Positions 39,262 to 52,227 of a stretch of 64,000 bases of DNA are shown piece by piece. The position numbers and the translations under genes were made by a program. Numbering within the stretch: position 1 is the first letter of the stretch; the number at the start of each line of letters is the position of its first letter. The notes under the pieces are model-generated. The model searched no databases. It was not told the DNA's origin and saw only the letters and a list, made by a program, of their open reading frames with translations. Origin of the DNA: Bradyrhizobium guangdongense (lineage in GTDB: Bacteria > Pseudomonadota > Alphaproteobacteria > Rhizobiales > Xanthobacteraceae); assembly GCF_004114975.1 (NCBI RefSeq), contig NZ_CP030051.1, positions 1,302,001 to 1,366,000 of the forward strand. Reading direction: 5' to 3'.

Positions 39262-39270
39262 GCGCGGTCT

Positions 39271-39414
39271 ACTCCCTCGCCCCGTTCTTACGGGCAGAGG
39301 GTTGGGGTGAGGGGCCTCTCTCCGCGCACGAGATCGTCGTGAGACCTGTACCCCCTCACCCGGAATCCGCGCTTCGCGCGAATTCCGACCTCTCCCCGCA
39401 GGCGGGGCGAGGTG
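39271..39414. repeat. Palindromic intergenic repeat, family C
   Basis: About 144 bases beginning CTCCCTCGCCCC with TTGGGGTGAGGGG, and closing with CCCCTCACCCGGAATCCGCG, a TTCGCGCG hairpin and CGGGGCGAGGTG. Nested complementary arms could fold the whole element. It separates the SDR gene and glpK. Confidence 0.75.
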
Positions 39415-39512
39415 AAACAAGGCCGCACCGCTGGTATTGACCTTCCGGCTCCAATCCGCTCCCTTTGGCGCGACACAATGACCCCTCCAGGGCAACGCCA
39501 AGGTAAACCGCC

Positions 39513-41018
39513 ATGTCTTTCGTCCTCGCCATCGACCAGGGCACCACCTCCTCGCGCGCGATCGTGTTTCGCGGCGACATCTCCATCGCGGCGAAGGCGC
39601 AGGCCGAGTTTCCGCAGCACTTTCCGGCCTCGGGCTGGGTCGAACACGAGCCGGAGGACATCTGGACCTCGACCGTGATGGTGTGCCGCCAGGCGATCGA
39701 GCAGGCCGGCATCACCGCAAAGGACATCGCCGCGATCGGCATCACCAACCAGCGCGAGACCACCGTGGTGTGGGATCGCGCGACCGGCCAGGCCGTGCAC
39801 CGGGCCATCGTCTGGCAGGACCGCCGCACCGCCGACATCTGCGCGAAACTCAAGGCCGAGGGCCGCGAGCCCCTGATCTCGCAGAAGACCGGCCTGATCA
39901 TCGATCCCTATTTCTCCGGTACCAAGGTCGCCTGGATCCTCGACCACGTTCCCGGCGCGCGGGCGCGTGCTGCGCGCGGCGAATTGATGTTCGGCACCGT
40001 CGATTGCTACCTGCTGTGGCGCCTGACCGGCGGCAAGGTGCACGCCACCGACGCCACAAACGCCTCGCGGACGCTGCTGTTCAACATCCATACCGGCCAG
40101 TGGGACGACGAGCTCCTGGAAATCATCGGCGTGCCGCGCTCGATGCTGCCGGAAGTGAAGGATTCCTCCGCCCGTTTCGGCGAGAGCACGCCCGACTTGT
40201 TCGGCGGCCCGATCGCGATCTCCGGCATCGCCGGCGACCAGCAGGCCGCGACCATCGGCCAAGCCTGCTTCCGCCCGGGCATGATGAAGTCGACCTACGG
40301 CACCGGCTGTTTCGCGCTGCTCAACACCGGCACCACGCCTGTCGTCTCCAAGAACAAGCTGCTCACCACCGTCGCCTACCAGCTCGACGGCAAGCGCACC
40401 TATGCGCTCGAAGGCTCGATCTTCGTCGCAGGCTCGGCGGTGCAATGGCTGCGCGACGGTCTCGGCATCATCAAGCACGCCGCGGAAACCGGACCTCTCG
40501 CCGATCAATCGGACTCGATGCAGAGCGTCTATCTCGTGCCTGCTTTCGTCGGCATGGGCGCGCCGTACTGGAATCCGCGCGTGCGCGGCGCGCTGTTCGG
40601 CCTCACCCGCAACACCGGCCCCGCCGAGCTCGCGCATGCGGCACTGGAGAGCGTCTGCTACCAGACCTTCGACCTCTGGGCCGCGATGCGCGCGGACTGG
40701 CCGAGCTCGGAAACCGCGAGCGTCGTGCTCCGCGTCGACGGCGGCATGACCGCCTCCGACTGGACCATGCAGCGCCTCGCCGATCTGCTCGACGCGCCGG
40801 TCGACCGTCCCGTGATCCAGGAGACGACGGCGCTCGGCGCCGCCTATCTCGCCGGCCTCAATGCCGGCGTCTATCCCGAGCCGACCAAATTTGCCGACAA
40901 TTGGCGCCTCGAGCACCGCTTCAAGCCGAACATGAGCGAAGCGACGCGCGAACGAAAGCTCGCCGGCTGGGCGCGCGCGGTGAAGGGCGTGCTCGCGAGC
41001 GACGAGGGGGAGGGGTAG
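39513..41018 (+). CDS. glpK: Glycerol kinase
   Basis: 501 residues of the FGGY family. The start [19 protein letters not shown] gives the phosphate-binding loop; [25 protein letters not shown] and [13 protein letters not shown] contact glycerol, and [16 protein letters not shown] plus [11 protein letters not shown] complete the ATP site. Length and order equal the usual GlpK. It phosphorylates glycerol to glycerol-3-phosphate in the cytosol. No glpF or glpD is next to it. Confidence 0.96.
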   Translation: MSFVLAIDQGTTSSRAIVFRGDISIAAKAQAEFPQHFPASGWVEHEPEDIWTSTVMVCRQAIEQAGITAKDIAAIGITNQRETTVVWDRATGQAVHRAIVWQDRRTADICAKLKAEGREPLISQKTGLIIDPYFSGTKVAWILDHVPGARARAARGELMFGTVDCYLLWRLTGGKVHATDATNASRTLLFNIHTGQWDDELLEIIGVPRSMLPEVKDSSARFGESTPDLFGGPIAISGIAGDQQAATIGQACFRPGMMKSTYGTGCFALLNTGTTPVVSKNKLLTTVAYQLDGKRTYALEGSIFVAGSAVQWLRDGLGIIKHAAETGPLADQSDSMQSVYLVPAFVGMGAPYWNPRVRGALFGLTRNTGPAELAHAALESVCYQTFDLWAAMRADWPSSETASVVLRVDGGMTASDWTMQRLADLLDAPVDRPVIQETTALGAAYLAGLNAGVYPEPTKFADNWRLEHRFKPNMSEATRERKLAGWARAVKGVLASDEGEG

Positions 41019-41175
41019 GCGGACTCTTGTAGCCCCGGACGGAGTCAACGGGTCGGCGCGCTACCAGCGCTCCGGCTTCCGCCCCTTCCGCCGCCAGATC
41101 GAGGTGGCCGATGATCCGCGGCTCGACGGCACGCTGCCGCGCGATGCAGCGAAGCATGTGCCGATCATCGAATAG
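41019..41175 (+). pseudogene. Possible remnant of an unidentified gene after glpK
   Basis: A start-less frame from 41017 to the TAG at 41173-41175 reads SARYQRSGFRPFRRQIEVAD and DGTLPRDAAKHVPIIE, which looks like the C-terminal end of a real soluble protein, not random translation. There is no ATG or ribosome site and the frame opens immediately after the glpK stop. I do not recognise the family. It may be a deletion remnant or chance. Confidence 0.3.
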
Positions 41176-41198
41176 CGGGCTACGCGGCTCCCTCCGGA

Positions 41199-41284
41199 CG
41201 TCATTGCGGGGTGCCCCTGCGACGAAGCAATCCAGTCTGTCTCGGCGGAAAGATTCTGGATTGCTTCGCTGCGCTCGCATGACG
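41199..41284. repeat. Palindromic intergenic repeat, family D
   Basis: 86 bases from CGTCATTGCGGGG to CGCATGACG, with strong inner arms GACGAAGCAATCCAG and CTGGATTGCTTCG. It lies downstream of glpK and just beyond the stop of the convergent dehydratase gene. Confidence 0.8.
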
Positions 41285-41307
41285 GAGTGTGGGAACCATA
41301 GCCCCCT

Positions 41308-42255
41308 CTATCCGTCGAAATTCACCGCCGTCGTATTCGCCCCACAGAGCAGCACCGCAATCCGCTCGCCGGGCGAGGGTTGATAACGCCCCGAGAGCAG
41401 TGCTGCGAACGCGGCCGCGCCGCCGGGTTCAGTGACCAGCCGCAGGCGCGACCATAGCGCGGCCTGCGCCTGCCGGATCGCATCGTCGCTGACCAGCACG
41501 ACGCGCTCGACGTGCGCGCGCGCGATGGGAAACATCAATTCGCCGACGCGCCGCGGCGCGAGGCTGTCGGCGGCGAGGCCGCCGGCTGGCGCGTCGACCG
41601 GGGCGCCTGCCGCGAACGCGCTGTGCAGCGTCGGCGATTGCTCCGGCTCCACGGCGATGATGCGGGTCCTGCCGGCGCTCCACGCCGCGATGCCGCCGAT
41701 CAGCCCGCCGCCGCCGACGGCGACCAGCAGCGTGTCGATATCGGGTGCGTCCTGCTCCAGCTCCAATCCGACACTGCCCTGGCCGAGCAAGGTTTCGGGC
41801 TGATCATAGGCGTGCACGGCCATCGCGCCGGTGCGCGCAACATGCGCTTCGCTGGCGGCAAGCGCATCGGCGTAGCGGTTGCCCGCGATCACGAGCCCGG
41901 CGCCGTAGCCTCTGATCCGTTCGGCCTTGGCGGGCGAGGTGATGTCGGGCACGAAGATCGTGGCGGGAATGCCGAGCCGCTGCGCCGCATAGGCGACCGC
42001 CGCGCCGTGATTGCCGCCGGAGGCCGCGACGACGCCCGTTTCGGGCACCTGCCGCAGCAGCAGATTGGCGAACGCGCCGCGCGCCTTGAACGATCCGGAA
42101 TGCTGCAACAGTTCGAGCTTGAAGCTGACCGGGGCTGCCGGCAGGCCGAAATCGGCGAGGTCGGCCGCAAGCAACGGCGTGCGCCTGATGTGCGGGCGAA
42201 TGACGGCCTCGGTCGCCGCAATCCGCTCGCGATTGATGTCTGATGTCGCTGTCAT
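41308..42255 (-). CDS. Threonine/serine dehydratase-like PLP enzyme
   Basis: 315 residues, fold type II PLP family. The Schiff-base lysine is K57 in HSGSFKARGAF; the PLP phosphate loop is VGGGGLIGGIA; ASGGNHGAAVAYAA is the substrate-binding loop. There is no ACT regulatory domain, so it is the catabolic or short form. Threonine dehydratase, serine dehydratase/racemase or a hydroxyaspartate enzyme are all possible. It is a single gene convergent to glpK and divergent to the GST gene. Confidence 0.85.
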   Translation of the reverse strand: MTATSDINRERIAATEAVIRPHIRRTPLLAADLADFGLPAAPVSFKLELLQHSGSFKARGAFANLLLRQVPETGVVAASGGNHGAAVAYAAQRLGIPATIFVPDITSPAKAERIRGYGAGLVIAGNRYADALAASEAHVARTGAMAVHAYDQPETLLGQGSVGLELEQDAPDIDTLLVAVGGGGLIGGIAAWSAGRTRIIAVEPEQSPTLHSAFAAGAPVDAPAGGLAADSLAPRRVGELMFPIARAHVERVVLVSDDAIRQAQAALWSRLRLVTEPGGAAAFAALLSGRYQPSPGERIAVLLCGANTTAVNFDG

Positions 42256-42410
42256 GATGTCGTCCGTGATAGCGCATCGGGGCGACGCTGTCGCGGGGCG
42301 CTTGCATTAGCTGCAATGCTCCATTTCCAACATCGTCCTTGCGCCGCGCCGATCTTCTCGCGGAAACTGATCGGCCCCGCCTCATCCAGCGACTGAGAAG
42401 AGCGAGAACC

Positions 42411-43040
42411 ATGTTCCTGATCGGCCAATATGATTCCCCCTTCGTCCGCCGCGTCGCGATTGCGCTGCGGCTCTATGGGCTCGCTTTCGAGCACAAGCCG
42501 TGGTCGACCTTCGGCGATGCCGACAGGATCGCGCCGTACAATCCGCTGCGCCGGGTGCCGACGCTGGTGCTCGACGACGGCGAGGCGCTGATCGAGAGCA
42601 CGATCATCCTCGACTATCTCGACGAGCTCGTCGGCGCGGAGAAGGCGATGTTGCCGCGCAGTGGCGCCGAGCGCCGCAGGCACCTGCGCATCTGCGCGCT
42701 CGCCACTGGCCTGGGCGACAAGGCGGTCAGCCTGCTCTACGAGCGCGTGCTGCGCAAGGAGCAGCTCGCGCTGTGGGTCGAGCGCTGCCAGGCGCAGATC
42801 GGCGACGTGCTCGCCGTGCTGGAAGCCGAGCGCGCGAAGGTGACGACGCCGTACTGGCTGGGTGACCGCATCGGTCACGCCGACATTGCGGTTGCCTGCG
42901 TCGTCCGCTTCACCCGCGAGGCGCATCTGGAGCTGTTCGACGCGGCACGCTACCCGGCGCTGTCTGCGCACGCCGAGCGCTGCGAGGCGCTGCCACCGTT
43001 CAAGGAGATCGTGCAGCCGCTGGCGCCGCCGAAGGGGTGA
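42411..43040 (+). CDS. Glutathione S-transferase family protein
   Basis: 209 residues from the ATG at 42411 with an AGAAGAGCGAG region before it; an upstream extension to 42339 is rejected. The thioredoxin-like N-domain has LIGQYDSPFVRRVAIALRLYG with the likely catalytic Ser near residue 9, the cis-Pro in RRVPTLVLDDGEALIESTIILDYLDE, and an all-helical C-domain (YWLGDRIGHADIAVACVVRF). It conjugates or transfers glutathione to an unknown substrate. Confidence 0.9.
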   Translation: MFLIGQYDSPFVRRVAIALRLYGLAFEHKPWSTFGDADRIAPYNPLRRVPTLVLDDGEALIESTIILDYLDELVGAEKAMLPRSGAERRRHLRICALATGLGDKAVSLLYERVLRKEQLALWVERCQAQIGDVLAVLEAERAKVTTPYWLGDRIGHADIAVACVVRFTREAHLELFDAARYPALSAHAERCEALPPFKEIVQPLAPPKG

Positions 43041-43048
43041 GGCGCTGC

Positions 43049-43153
43049 CGTCATTCCGGGGCGCGCCCCTTGGCGCGAGCCCGGAATCCATTTCTTCACG
43101 TCACCGCCGCACGATGGAGTCCGGGCTCGCGCTCCGCGCGCCCCGGAATGACG
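43049..43153. repeat. Palindromic intergenic repeat, family A copy 3
   Basis: 105 bases framed by CGTCATTCCGGGG and CCCCGGAATGACG, with GAGCCCGGAATCCAT / ATGGAGTCCGGGCTC inner arms. It is the most symmetrical of the three family A copies in the window. It follows the GST gene directly. Confidence 0.88.
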
Positions 43154-43248
43154 ACGGTGGCAAGGTGGCCGATCCTGCCTTGATACACCTGTTTTGCCCG
43201 ACGGAGCAAGCGATTTTCGACAATACCGAAAAATCGCCAGCCGCTTCA

Positions 43249-43275
43249 AACCCCATCCCTACTGTGCATGGGGTT
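43249..43275. terminator. Hairpin between the convergent gst and metH genes
   Basis: AACCCCAT and ATGGGGTT form a perfect 8-bp stem with an 11-base loop. On the plus strand GTTTTCG follows, giving a modest terminator for gst; on the minus strand the element lies 28 bases beyond the metH stop. Confidence 0.6.
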
Positions 43276-43303
43276 GTTTTCGACTTTCGCTTTCGAGGCG
43301 CGC

Positions 43304-47155
<3,852 letters not shown>

Positions 47156-47162
47156 GGTGTCT

Positions 47163-48083
47163 TTACGCTGCCTTCTGCGCGCTGTTGGCGCGGATGCCGA
47201 GCAGATGGCTGATCGCGAACACGAGATCGGCGCGGTTCATGGTGTAGAAGTGGAAGGTATCGACGCCGTGCTTTGCCAATTTCTGCACCTGGCCGGCGGC
47301 GACGGTTGCTGCCACCAGCTTGCGGGTCTCGGCGTCGTTGTCGAGACCCTCGAATTTCGCGGCGAGCCAGTCTGGCACGCTGGTGCCGTTCCGGGTGACG
47401 AAATTGCGCGCCTGCTTGAAATTGTGCATGGGCATGATGCCCGGCACGATCGGAATGTTGATCCCGCGGGCACGGACGCGGTCGAGATAGCGGAAGTAAA
47501 AGTCGTTATCGAAGAAGACTTGCGTGATCGCGCGCGTCGCGCCGGCATCGACCTTGGCCTTCAGTGTATCGATATCGGCGTCGAAGTCGCGCGCCTCGGG
47601 GTGCTTCTCGGGATAGGCAGACACGCTCACTTCGATGTCGGCGTGCCGCTTCTTGATTCCCGCGACGAGGTCGGCGGAGCTCTGATAGCCGTCGGGATGG
47701 CTGGAGTAGGGTGTGCCGATGCCGCCGGCGGGATCGCCGCGCAACGCCACGATGTGGCGGACGCCGATCTCGTGGTAGCGATCGACGATCTCGTCGATCT
47801 CGCCGCGCGAGGCGCCGACGCAGGTCAGATGCGCCGCCGGCAGCAGCGCGGTCTCCTTGAGGATGCGCGCGATGGTCGAGTGAGTGCGCTCCCGGGTCGA
47901 GCCGCCGGCGCCATAGGTCACCGAGACGAATTTCGGCTCGAGCGGCGCCAGCCGGTTGATGGTCTCCCAGAGATTGCGTTCCATCTCTTCCGTCTTGGGC
48001 GGAAAGAACTCGAATGAAATCGCAGGCCGCTTCAGGTGCCCGTTTTGCCCGTCGGCTGTCGCGGACGTCGTCAGGTCGGTCAT
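47163..48083 (-). CDS. metF: Methylenetetrahydrofolate reductase
   Basis: 306 residues from the ATG at 48083, which has a GGAGTGAG region ahead; the open frame to 48158 adds 25 codons without start context. FAD/NADH barrel motifs: [61 protein letters not shown], and [19 protein letters not shown]. It makes 5-methyltetrahydrofolate for MetH. It is the first gene of the metF-metH unit, with a long AT-rich leader region upstream. Confidence 0.96.
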   Translation of the reverse strand: MTDLTTSATADGQNGHLKRPAISFEFFPPKTEEMERNLWETINRLAPLEPKFVSVTYGAGGSTRERTHSTIARILKETALLPAAHLTCVGASRGEIDEIVDRYHEIGVRHIVALRGDPAGGIGTPYSSHPDGYQSSADLVAGIKKRHADIEVSVSAYPEKHPEARDFDADIDTLKAKVDAGATRAITQVFFDNDFYFRYLDRVRARGINIPIVPGIMPMHNFKQARNFVTRNGTSVPDWLAAKFEGLDNDAETRKLVAATVAAGQVQKLAKHGVDTFHFYTMNRADLVFAISHLLGIRANSAQKAA

Positions 48084-48474
48084 GGCACCACTCACTCCAG
48101 GAATATCGCTAAGCCTCGGCGGCCGACGGTCAGGTCTCAAGGTGCCAAAATAAGCCAAAGCCGTCGCACTCGACAGCCCATCGGGTGTGGGAAGTGGCCC
48201 ACTTTAGGCCAGAAGCGTAAAATTATAGTGGTGGTAGACCTGTCGGTGGGAAGGGCGGTATATAGATAATAATTCATATAATTCAATAATTTACTTGTTT
48301 CGCGTTGCCTTGCTGAACGAGATTAGCGGATGGGCAATGTGAAACTAAGATTTAACTCGCTGTTTTGGTCCCACCACGACAGGTTGGACGGCGGTGGCCC
48401 GGGCTCGCGACGCGCGCCAGACCTGCGCCAACGGCCCATTGCCGCCGCGCGCCCCTCCACTACCTTAGCCCGCC
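48084..48474 (-). promoter_or_regulatory. Long control region before metF, with AT-rich tract
   Basis: 391 bases between divergent metF and the LLM gene. On the minus strand a TATAAT (48227-48222) lies 139 bases before metF. Just downstream of it is a perfect 13-base palindrome AAGTGGCCCACTT (48192-48204), and upstream a roughly 40-base AT-rich tract (about 48258-48299) that stands out in this GC-rich genome. I could not fit a known SAM or cobalamin riboswitch consensus by eye. A long structured leader or a regulator site is possible. Confidence 0.4.
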
Positions 48475-49491
48475 ATGATCCCGCTCTCCGTCCTCGACCT
48501 GTCCGTCGTCACCACCGGCACAAAGCCCGCTGCCGCGCTGCGCAACAGCATTGACCTGGCACGCCATGTCGATGGGCTCGGCTATGTCCGCTACTGGCTC
48601 GCCGAGCATCACAACCTCGCTTCGGTCGCTAGCCCGGCGCCCGACGTGATGATCGGGCAGATCGCGGCTGTGACGAAGCACATCCGCGTCGGCTCCGGAG
48701 GCGTGATGCTGCCCAACCACGCCCCGCTGGTGGTCGCCGAGCGCTTCAAGATGCTGGAAGCATTGTTTCCCGGCCGTATCGACCTCGGCCTCGGCCGCGC
48801 GCCGGGGACTGATGGTGCCACGGCCTATGCGCTTCGCAGCCGGCTCGATCGCCGCGAGGGCGACGATTTTCTGGAGCGGCTGCATGAGCTGATTTTGTGG
48901 GAGACCCGCGAGTTTCCCGCAGGCCACCCCTATCACACCGTGGTCGCGATGCCGGATGACAGTCCGTTGCCGCCGATCTGGCTGCTCGGCTCCAGCGACT
49001 ATTCCTCGGAGCTCGCGGCGCAAGTCGGCATGGGCTTCGCCTTCGCACATCACTTCGCATCCCACGATGCGGTCGATGCGATGGTGCATTATCGCAACCG
49101 CTTCCAGCCCTCGGCCTGGCGGGCAACCCCGCACGCGATCCTCGCCGCGGCTGTCATCGCGGCGGACACCGACGAGGAGGCCGAAAAGCTCGCCGCCTCG
49201 TTCGATCTCAACCGCCTGCGCCGCGACCGCGGCCAATATCTGCCGCTGCCGAGCGTCGAGGAGGCGCTGGCCTATCCTTACTCCGAGGCCGAGCGGGTCT
49301 CGATCGCACGCAACCGCTCGCGCCTGTTCGTCGGCAATCCAGCGACGGTGCAGAGAAAGCTTCAGCCATTGATCGAGGCGAGCAGGCCGGACGAATTGAT
49401 GGTGATCACGGCCGTGTACGATCACGAGGCGCGGAAGAAGTCGTATGCGCTGCTGGCCGAGGCGTTCGGGCTTGTGAAGCAGGTAGCGTGA
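48475..49491 (+). CDS. LLM-class flavin-dependent oxidoreductase (luciferase-like)
   Basis: 338 residues, bacterial luciferase-like TIM barrel. Early motif [12 protein letters not shown], then [70 protein letters not shown], and [28 protein letters not shown] are the group (MsnO8-like) hallmarks. It uses reduced FMN or F420 from a partner reductase; the substrate is unknown. The gene stands alone. Confidence 0.9.
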   Translation: MIPLSVLDLSVVTTGTKPAAALRNSIDLARHVDGLGYVRYWLAEHHNLASVASPAPDVMIGQIAAVTKHIRVGSGGVMLPNHAPLVVAERFKMLEALFPGRIDLGLGRAPGTDGATAYALRSRLDRREGDDFLERLHELILWETREFPAGHPYHTVVAMPDDSPLPPIWLLGSSDYSSELAAQVGMGFAFAHHFASHDAVDAMVHYRNRFQPSAWRATPHAILAAAVIAADTDEEAEKLAASFDLNRLRRDRGQYLPLPSVEEALAYPYSEAERVSIARNRSRLFVGNPATVQRKLQPLIEASRPDELMVITAVYDHEARKKSYALLAEAFGLVKQVA

Positions 49492-49500
49492 GCTGCTCCC

Positions 49501-49614
49501 GTGCCCCGGACGTAGCGCAGCACGCAGTGATGCGCTGCTGAGCCGGTGCCCATCGCAGCCCCGAGCGTCGCAGCCTCTCGCGTCCCGGCTCGCGCTTCGC
49601 GCGTCCGGGACGCG
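49501..49614. repeat. GC-rich intergenic repeat, family E
   Basis: About 114 bases from GTGCCCCGGACG to the TCCGGGACGCGAG end, with CGTCCCGGCTCGCGCTTCGC and its partial complement forming a terminal hairpin. It lies between the LLM gene and the convergent pheA, so it may also act as a bidirectional transcription end. Confidence 0.65.
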
Positions 49615-49617
49615 AGT

Positions 49618-50478
49618 TCAATCCTGCTGCGTCTCGCTGAACGTCGCGCGGAACGGGTGGCCCGGATACACGCCGACGATGCGGAATTCGCGCGAGAAGA
49701 ATTTCAGCTCCTCGATCGCGAAAGCAAGGCCCTTGTCTTCAGGATGGCCGTCGACATCGGCGTAAAACTGCGTGGCAAAGAAATTGCCGTCGACCATATA
49801 GCTTTCGAGCTTGGTCATGTTGACGCCGTTGGTGGCAAAGCCGCCGAGCGCTTTGTAGAGCGCCGCGGGCAGGTTGCGCACCCGGAATACAAAAGTGGTG
49901 ACCAGCGGCCCGGAGGCTTGCGGCGCCCATTTCGGCTCGCGCGCCAGCACCACGAAGCGCGTGGTGTTGTGGGACTCGTCCTCGATGTCCTCGGCGAGGA
50001 TGTCGAGGCCGTAGATCTTTGCGGCGAGGCGCGAGGCGATCGCAGCGACGGTCTTGTCGTTACGCTCGGAGATGTCGCGGGCGCTTCCGGCGGTATCGGC
50101 GTGCACGATGGGCTTGATGCCGAGCTTGCGGATGACGCGGCGGCACTGGCCGAGTGCGTGGACGTGGCTCTCGACGCTCTTGATGTCCTCGAGCCTGGTC
50201 CCCTTCACCGCCATTAGCTGATGCCGGACCGGCAAGAACCATTCGCCGATGATGAAGAGGCCGGAGGCCGGCAGCAAATGATGGATGTCGGCGACGCGGC
50301 CGGCGACCGAATTCTCGATCGGGATCATGCCGAGATCGGCCTCGCCCGAGGAGATCGCCGACAGCGCGTCCTCGAAAGTGGCGCAGGGCATCGGCTCGGC
50401 CTCGGGGTAGGCCTCGACGATGGCGATGTGGGAATTGGCGCCAGGTTCGCCCTGGAATGCGATTTTCAGCTTGCTCAT
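49618..50478 (-). CDS. pheA: Prephenate dehydratase
   Basis: 286 residues, monofunctional form without a chorismate mutase domain. The PDT domain starts IAFQGEPGANSHIA; IPIENSVAGRVADIHHLL and DESHNTTRFVVLARE contain the catalytic Thr-Arg-Phe. The C-terminal ACT domain has LPAALYKALGGFATNGVNMTKLESYM, including ESYM in place of the common ESRP, so phenylalanine feedback may differ. It makes phenylpyruvate in phenylalanine biosynthesis. It follows kdsB by 21 bases. Confidence 0.95.
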   Translation of the reverse strand: MSKLKIAFQGEPGANSHIAIVEAYPEAEPMPCATFEDALSAISSGEADLGMIPIENSVAGRVADIHHLLPASGLFIIGEWFLPVRHQLMAVKGTRLEDIKSVESHVHALGQCRRVIRKLGIKPIVHADTAGSARDISERNDKTVAAIASRLAAKIYGLDILAEDIEDESHNTTRFVVLAREPKWAPQASGPLVTTFVFRVRNLPAALYKALGGFATNGVNMTKLESYMVDGNFFATQFYADVDGHPEDKGLAFAIEELKFFSREFRIVGVYPGHPFRATFSETQQD

Positions 50479-50499
50479 GGTCGGCCTTGTAGCAGCGGC

Positions 50500-51240
50500 T
50501 CAGGATTTGGAAAGGATGCCGCGGGCGGTCTCGAGGTCCGCCGGCGTGTCGACCCCGCGGGGGACGGTATCGACGATGGTGAAGTCGATGCGCATCCCGG
50601 CCTCCAGCGCGCGGAGCTGCTCGAGTTTCTCCTGCAATTCCAGCGGCGAGGGCGGCAGCGAAACGTAACGCTCCAAGGCGGCGCGGCGATAGGCGTAGAG
50701 GCCGATATGATGGTAGCGCGGTCCGTCGCCGGTCGGCGCGGTCGCGCGGGTGAAATAAAGTGCGCGCATGCGCCGACCACCGAGCGAGGTTCCGATCGCC
50801 TTCACGACGCTCGGGGCGAGGTCCTCCTCCTCGGTATGGATCTGTGAGGCCAGCGTGGCGATGTCCACTTCAGGGTCTTTCAGCGGCGGCAGCACCTCGC
50901 GGATGTTGTCGACCGTGATGGTCGGGAAATCGCCCTGGAGATTGACCACGATTTCGGCTTTCCCCGCCGGATCGAGCTTCTGCATGGCCTCGTGGATGCG
51001 GTCGGAGCCCGAAGGGTGTTCCGGGCGGGTCATCACGGCCTCGCCGCCATGGGCGGTCACGACTGCGGCGATTTCCGCCGTGTCGGTTGCCACCGCGACC
51101 CGGCCGATATCGGCCGCCACGGCGCGCCGCATCACATGGACGATCATCGGCAGGCCCGCGATATCGGCGAGCGGCTTGCCGGGCAGGCGGGTGGCGGCCA
51201 TGCGGGCCGGGATCAGCACCAGGATGCGGGAATCAGTCAT
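50500..51240 (-). CDS. kdsB: 3-deoxy-manno-octulosonate cytidylyltransferase
   Basis: 246 residues from the ATG at 51240, where the family's start [24 protein letters not shown] begins directly; a 12-codon extension to 51276 is rejected. [25 protein letters not shown] and [15 protein letters not shown](RY) are the KdsB signatures. It activates Kdo with CTP for lipopolysaccharide inner core synthesis. It is upstream of pheA on the same strand and divergent to cycM. Confidence 0.95.
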   Translation of the reverse strand: MTDSRILVLIPARMAATRLPGKPLADIAGLPMIVHVMRRAVAADIGRVAVATDTAEIAAVVTAHGGEAVMTRPEHPSGSDRIHEAMQKLDPAGKAEIVVNLQGDFPTITVDNIREVLPPLKDPEVDIATLASQIHTEEEDLAPSVVKAIGTSLGGRRMRALYFTRATAPTGDGPRYHHIGLYAYRRAALERYVSLPPSPLELQEKLEQLRALEAGMRIDFTIVDTVPRGVDTPADLETARGILSKS

Positions 51241-51460
51241 CAGTTCAAGGGCCTGGAAACGGAGCGTTTTCCGCACCGAGAAATGGGTGGGGACGGGCTG
51301 AAAGCGGGACCGCTTATACGGGTTGCCAGACCCCGGGCAAACCGATATCTCAATGGCAAAACTCGGGGAAACAATCAGGAACGCTTTTGATTCTCCCGAG
51401 GCTCGTCCTGGCGGCCGCCCGGCCGCTTTTTCCTTCTTGCGGTGTGGGGCCTAGCCGGAA

Positions 51461-52015
51461 ATGGACTCTTTCGAACTCAACAAGATTCTCGGTGCCGTGC
51501 TCGGCACCTGTCTCATCCTGCTGGTGACGAGCTTCACCGCGAATGCGCTGTTCTCGCCCAAGATGCCGGAAAAGCCGGGCTTCGAGATCGCCGTGAAGGA
51601 AGAGGCCGGCGACAAGGGCGGCGCGCCCGCGGCCGCTGCCTCCTCCGAGCCGATCGAAAAGCTGCTCCAGACCGCCTCCGTCGAGAAGGGCGCCGCCGCC
51701 GCCAAGAAGTGCGCCGCCTGCCACACTTTCGAGAAGGGCGGTCCCAACCGCGTCGGTCCGAACCTCTACGGCATCGTCGGCGACCACCGCGGTGAAGGCC
51801 GCAACGGCTTCAACTTCTCGGCCGCGATGAAGGCCAAGGGGGGCACCTGGACCATCGACGAGCTGAACAAGTTCATCGCCAATCCGAAGGGCGACATCCC
51901 CGGCACCGCGATGGGCTTCGCCGGCATCCCGAAGGATAGCGAGCGCGCCGACGTCCTTGCCTACCTGAACAGCCTCTCCGACAACCCGAAGCCGCTCCCG
52001 ACTGCGGCGAAATAA
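51461..52015 (+). CDS. cycM: Membrane-anchored cytochrome c (CycM-type)
   Basis: 184 residues, the same length as CycM of Bradyrhizobium. Residues 9-31 form an uncleaved N-terminal anchor, followed by an Ala/Glu-rich linker. The c-type heme site is C84-A-A-C87-H88, with NRVGPNLYGIVGDHRG after it and the axial Met in PGTAMGFAGIPKD. It carries electrons from the cytochrome bc1 complex to the aa3-type oxidase on the periplasmic side. A hairpin terminator follows. Confidence 0.93.
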   Translation: MDSFELNKILGAVLGTCLILLVTSFTANALFSPKMPEKPGFEIAVKEEAGDKGGAPAAAASSEPIEKLLQTASVEKGAAAAKKCAACHTFEKGGPNRVGPNLYGIVGDHRGEGRNGFNFSAAMKAKGGTWTIDELNKFIANPKGDIPGTAMGFAGIPKDSERADVLAYLNSLSDNPKPLPTAAK

Positions 52016-52043
52016 GGCGCTTCAATCTTCGATCTCGGACATG

Positions 52044-52067
52044 CGGCCAGGCCCCAAAGCCTGGCCG
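52044..52067 (+). terminator. Intrinsic terminator of cycM
   Basis: CGGCCAGGC and GCCTGGCCG form a perfect 9-bp stem with a 6-base loop, followed by TTTCCCT. It lies 29 bases past the cycM stop. Confidence 0.8.
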
Positions 52068-52227
52068 TTTCCCTGTCCGGGCCTCGCAGCGCCGTGATCG
52101 GGGCGTTTGGTCGCATCGAAGAGGCCGCCCGGCCTTCCAAGATGAGGAAAAAGCAACATATTCGGTCGAAACCTCGCCTATATTGGGAACTTAAAGGAGT
52201 AGCCTCCTTCAAGACAGGGATGTTGAT

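Noticed and set aside
48084..48474. SAM-II riboswitch before metF
   Set aside because: I could not align the region to the conserved SAM-II core by eye; only a palindrome and an AT-rich tract are supported. An Infernal scan would decide.
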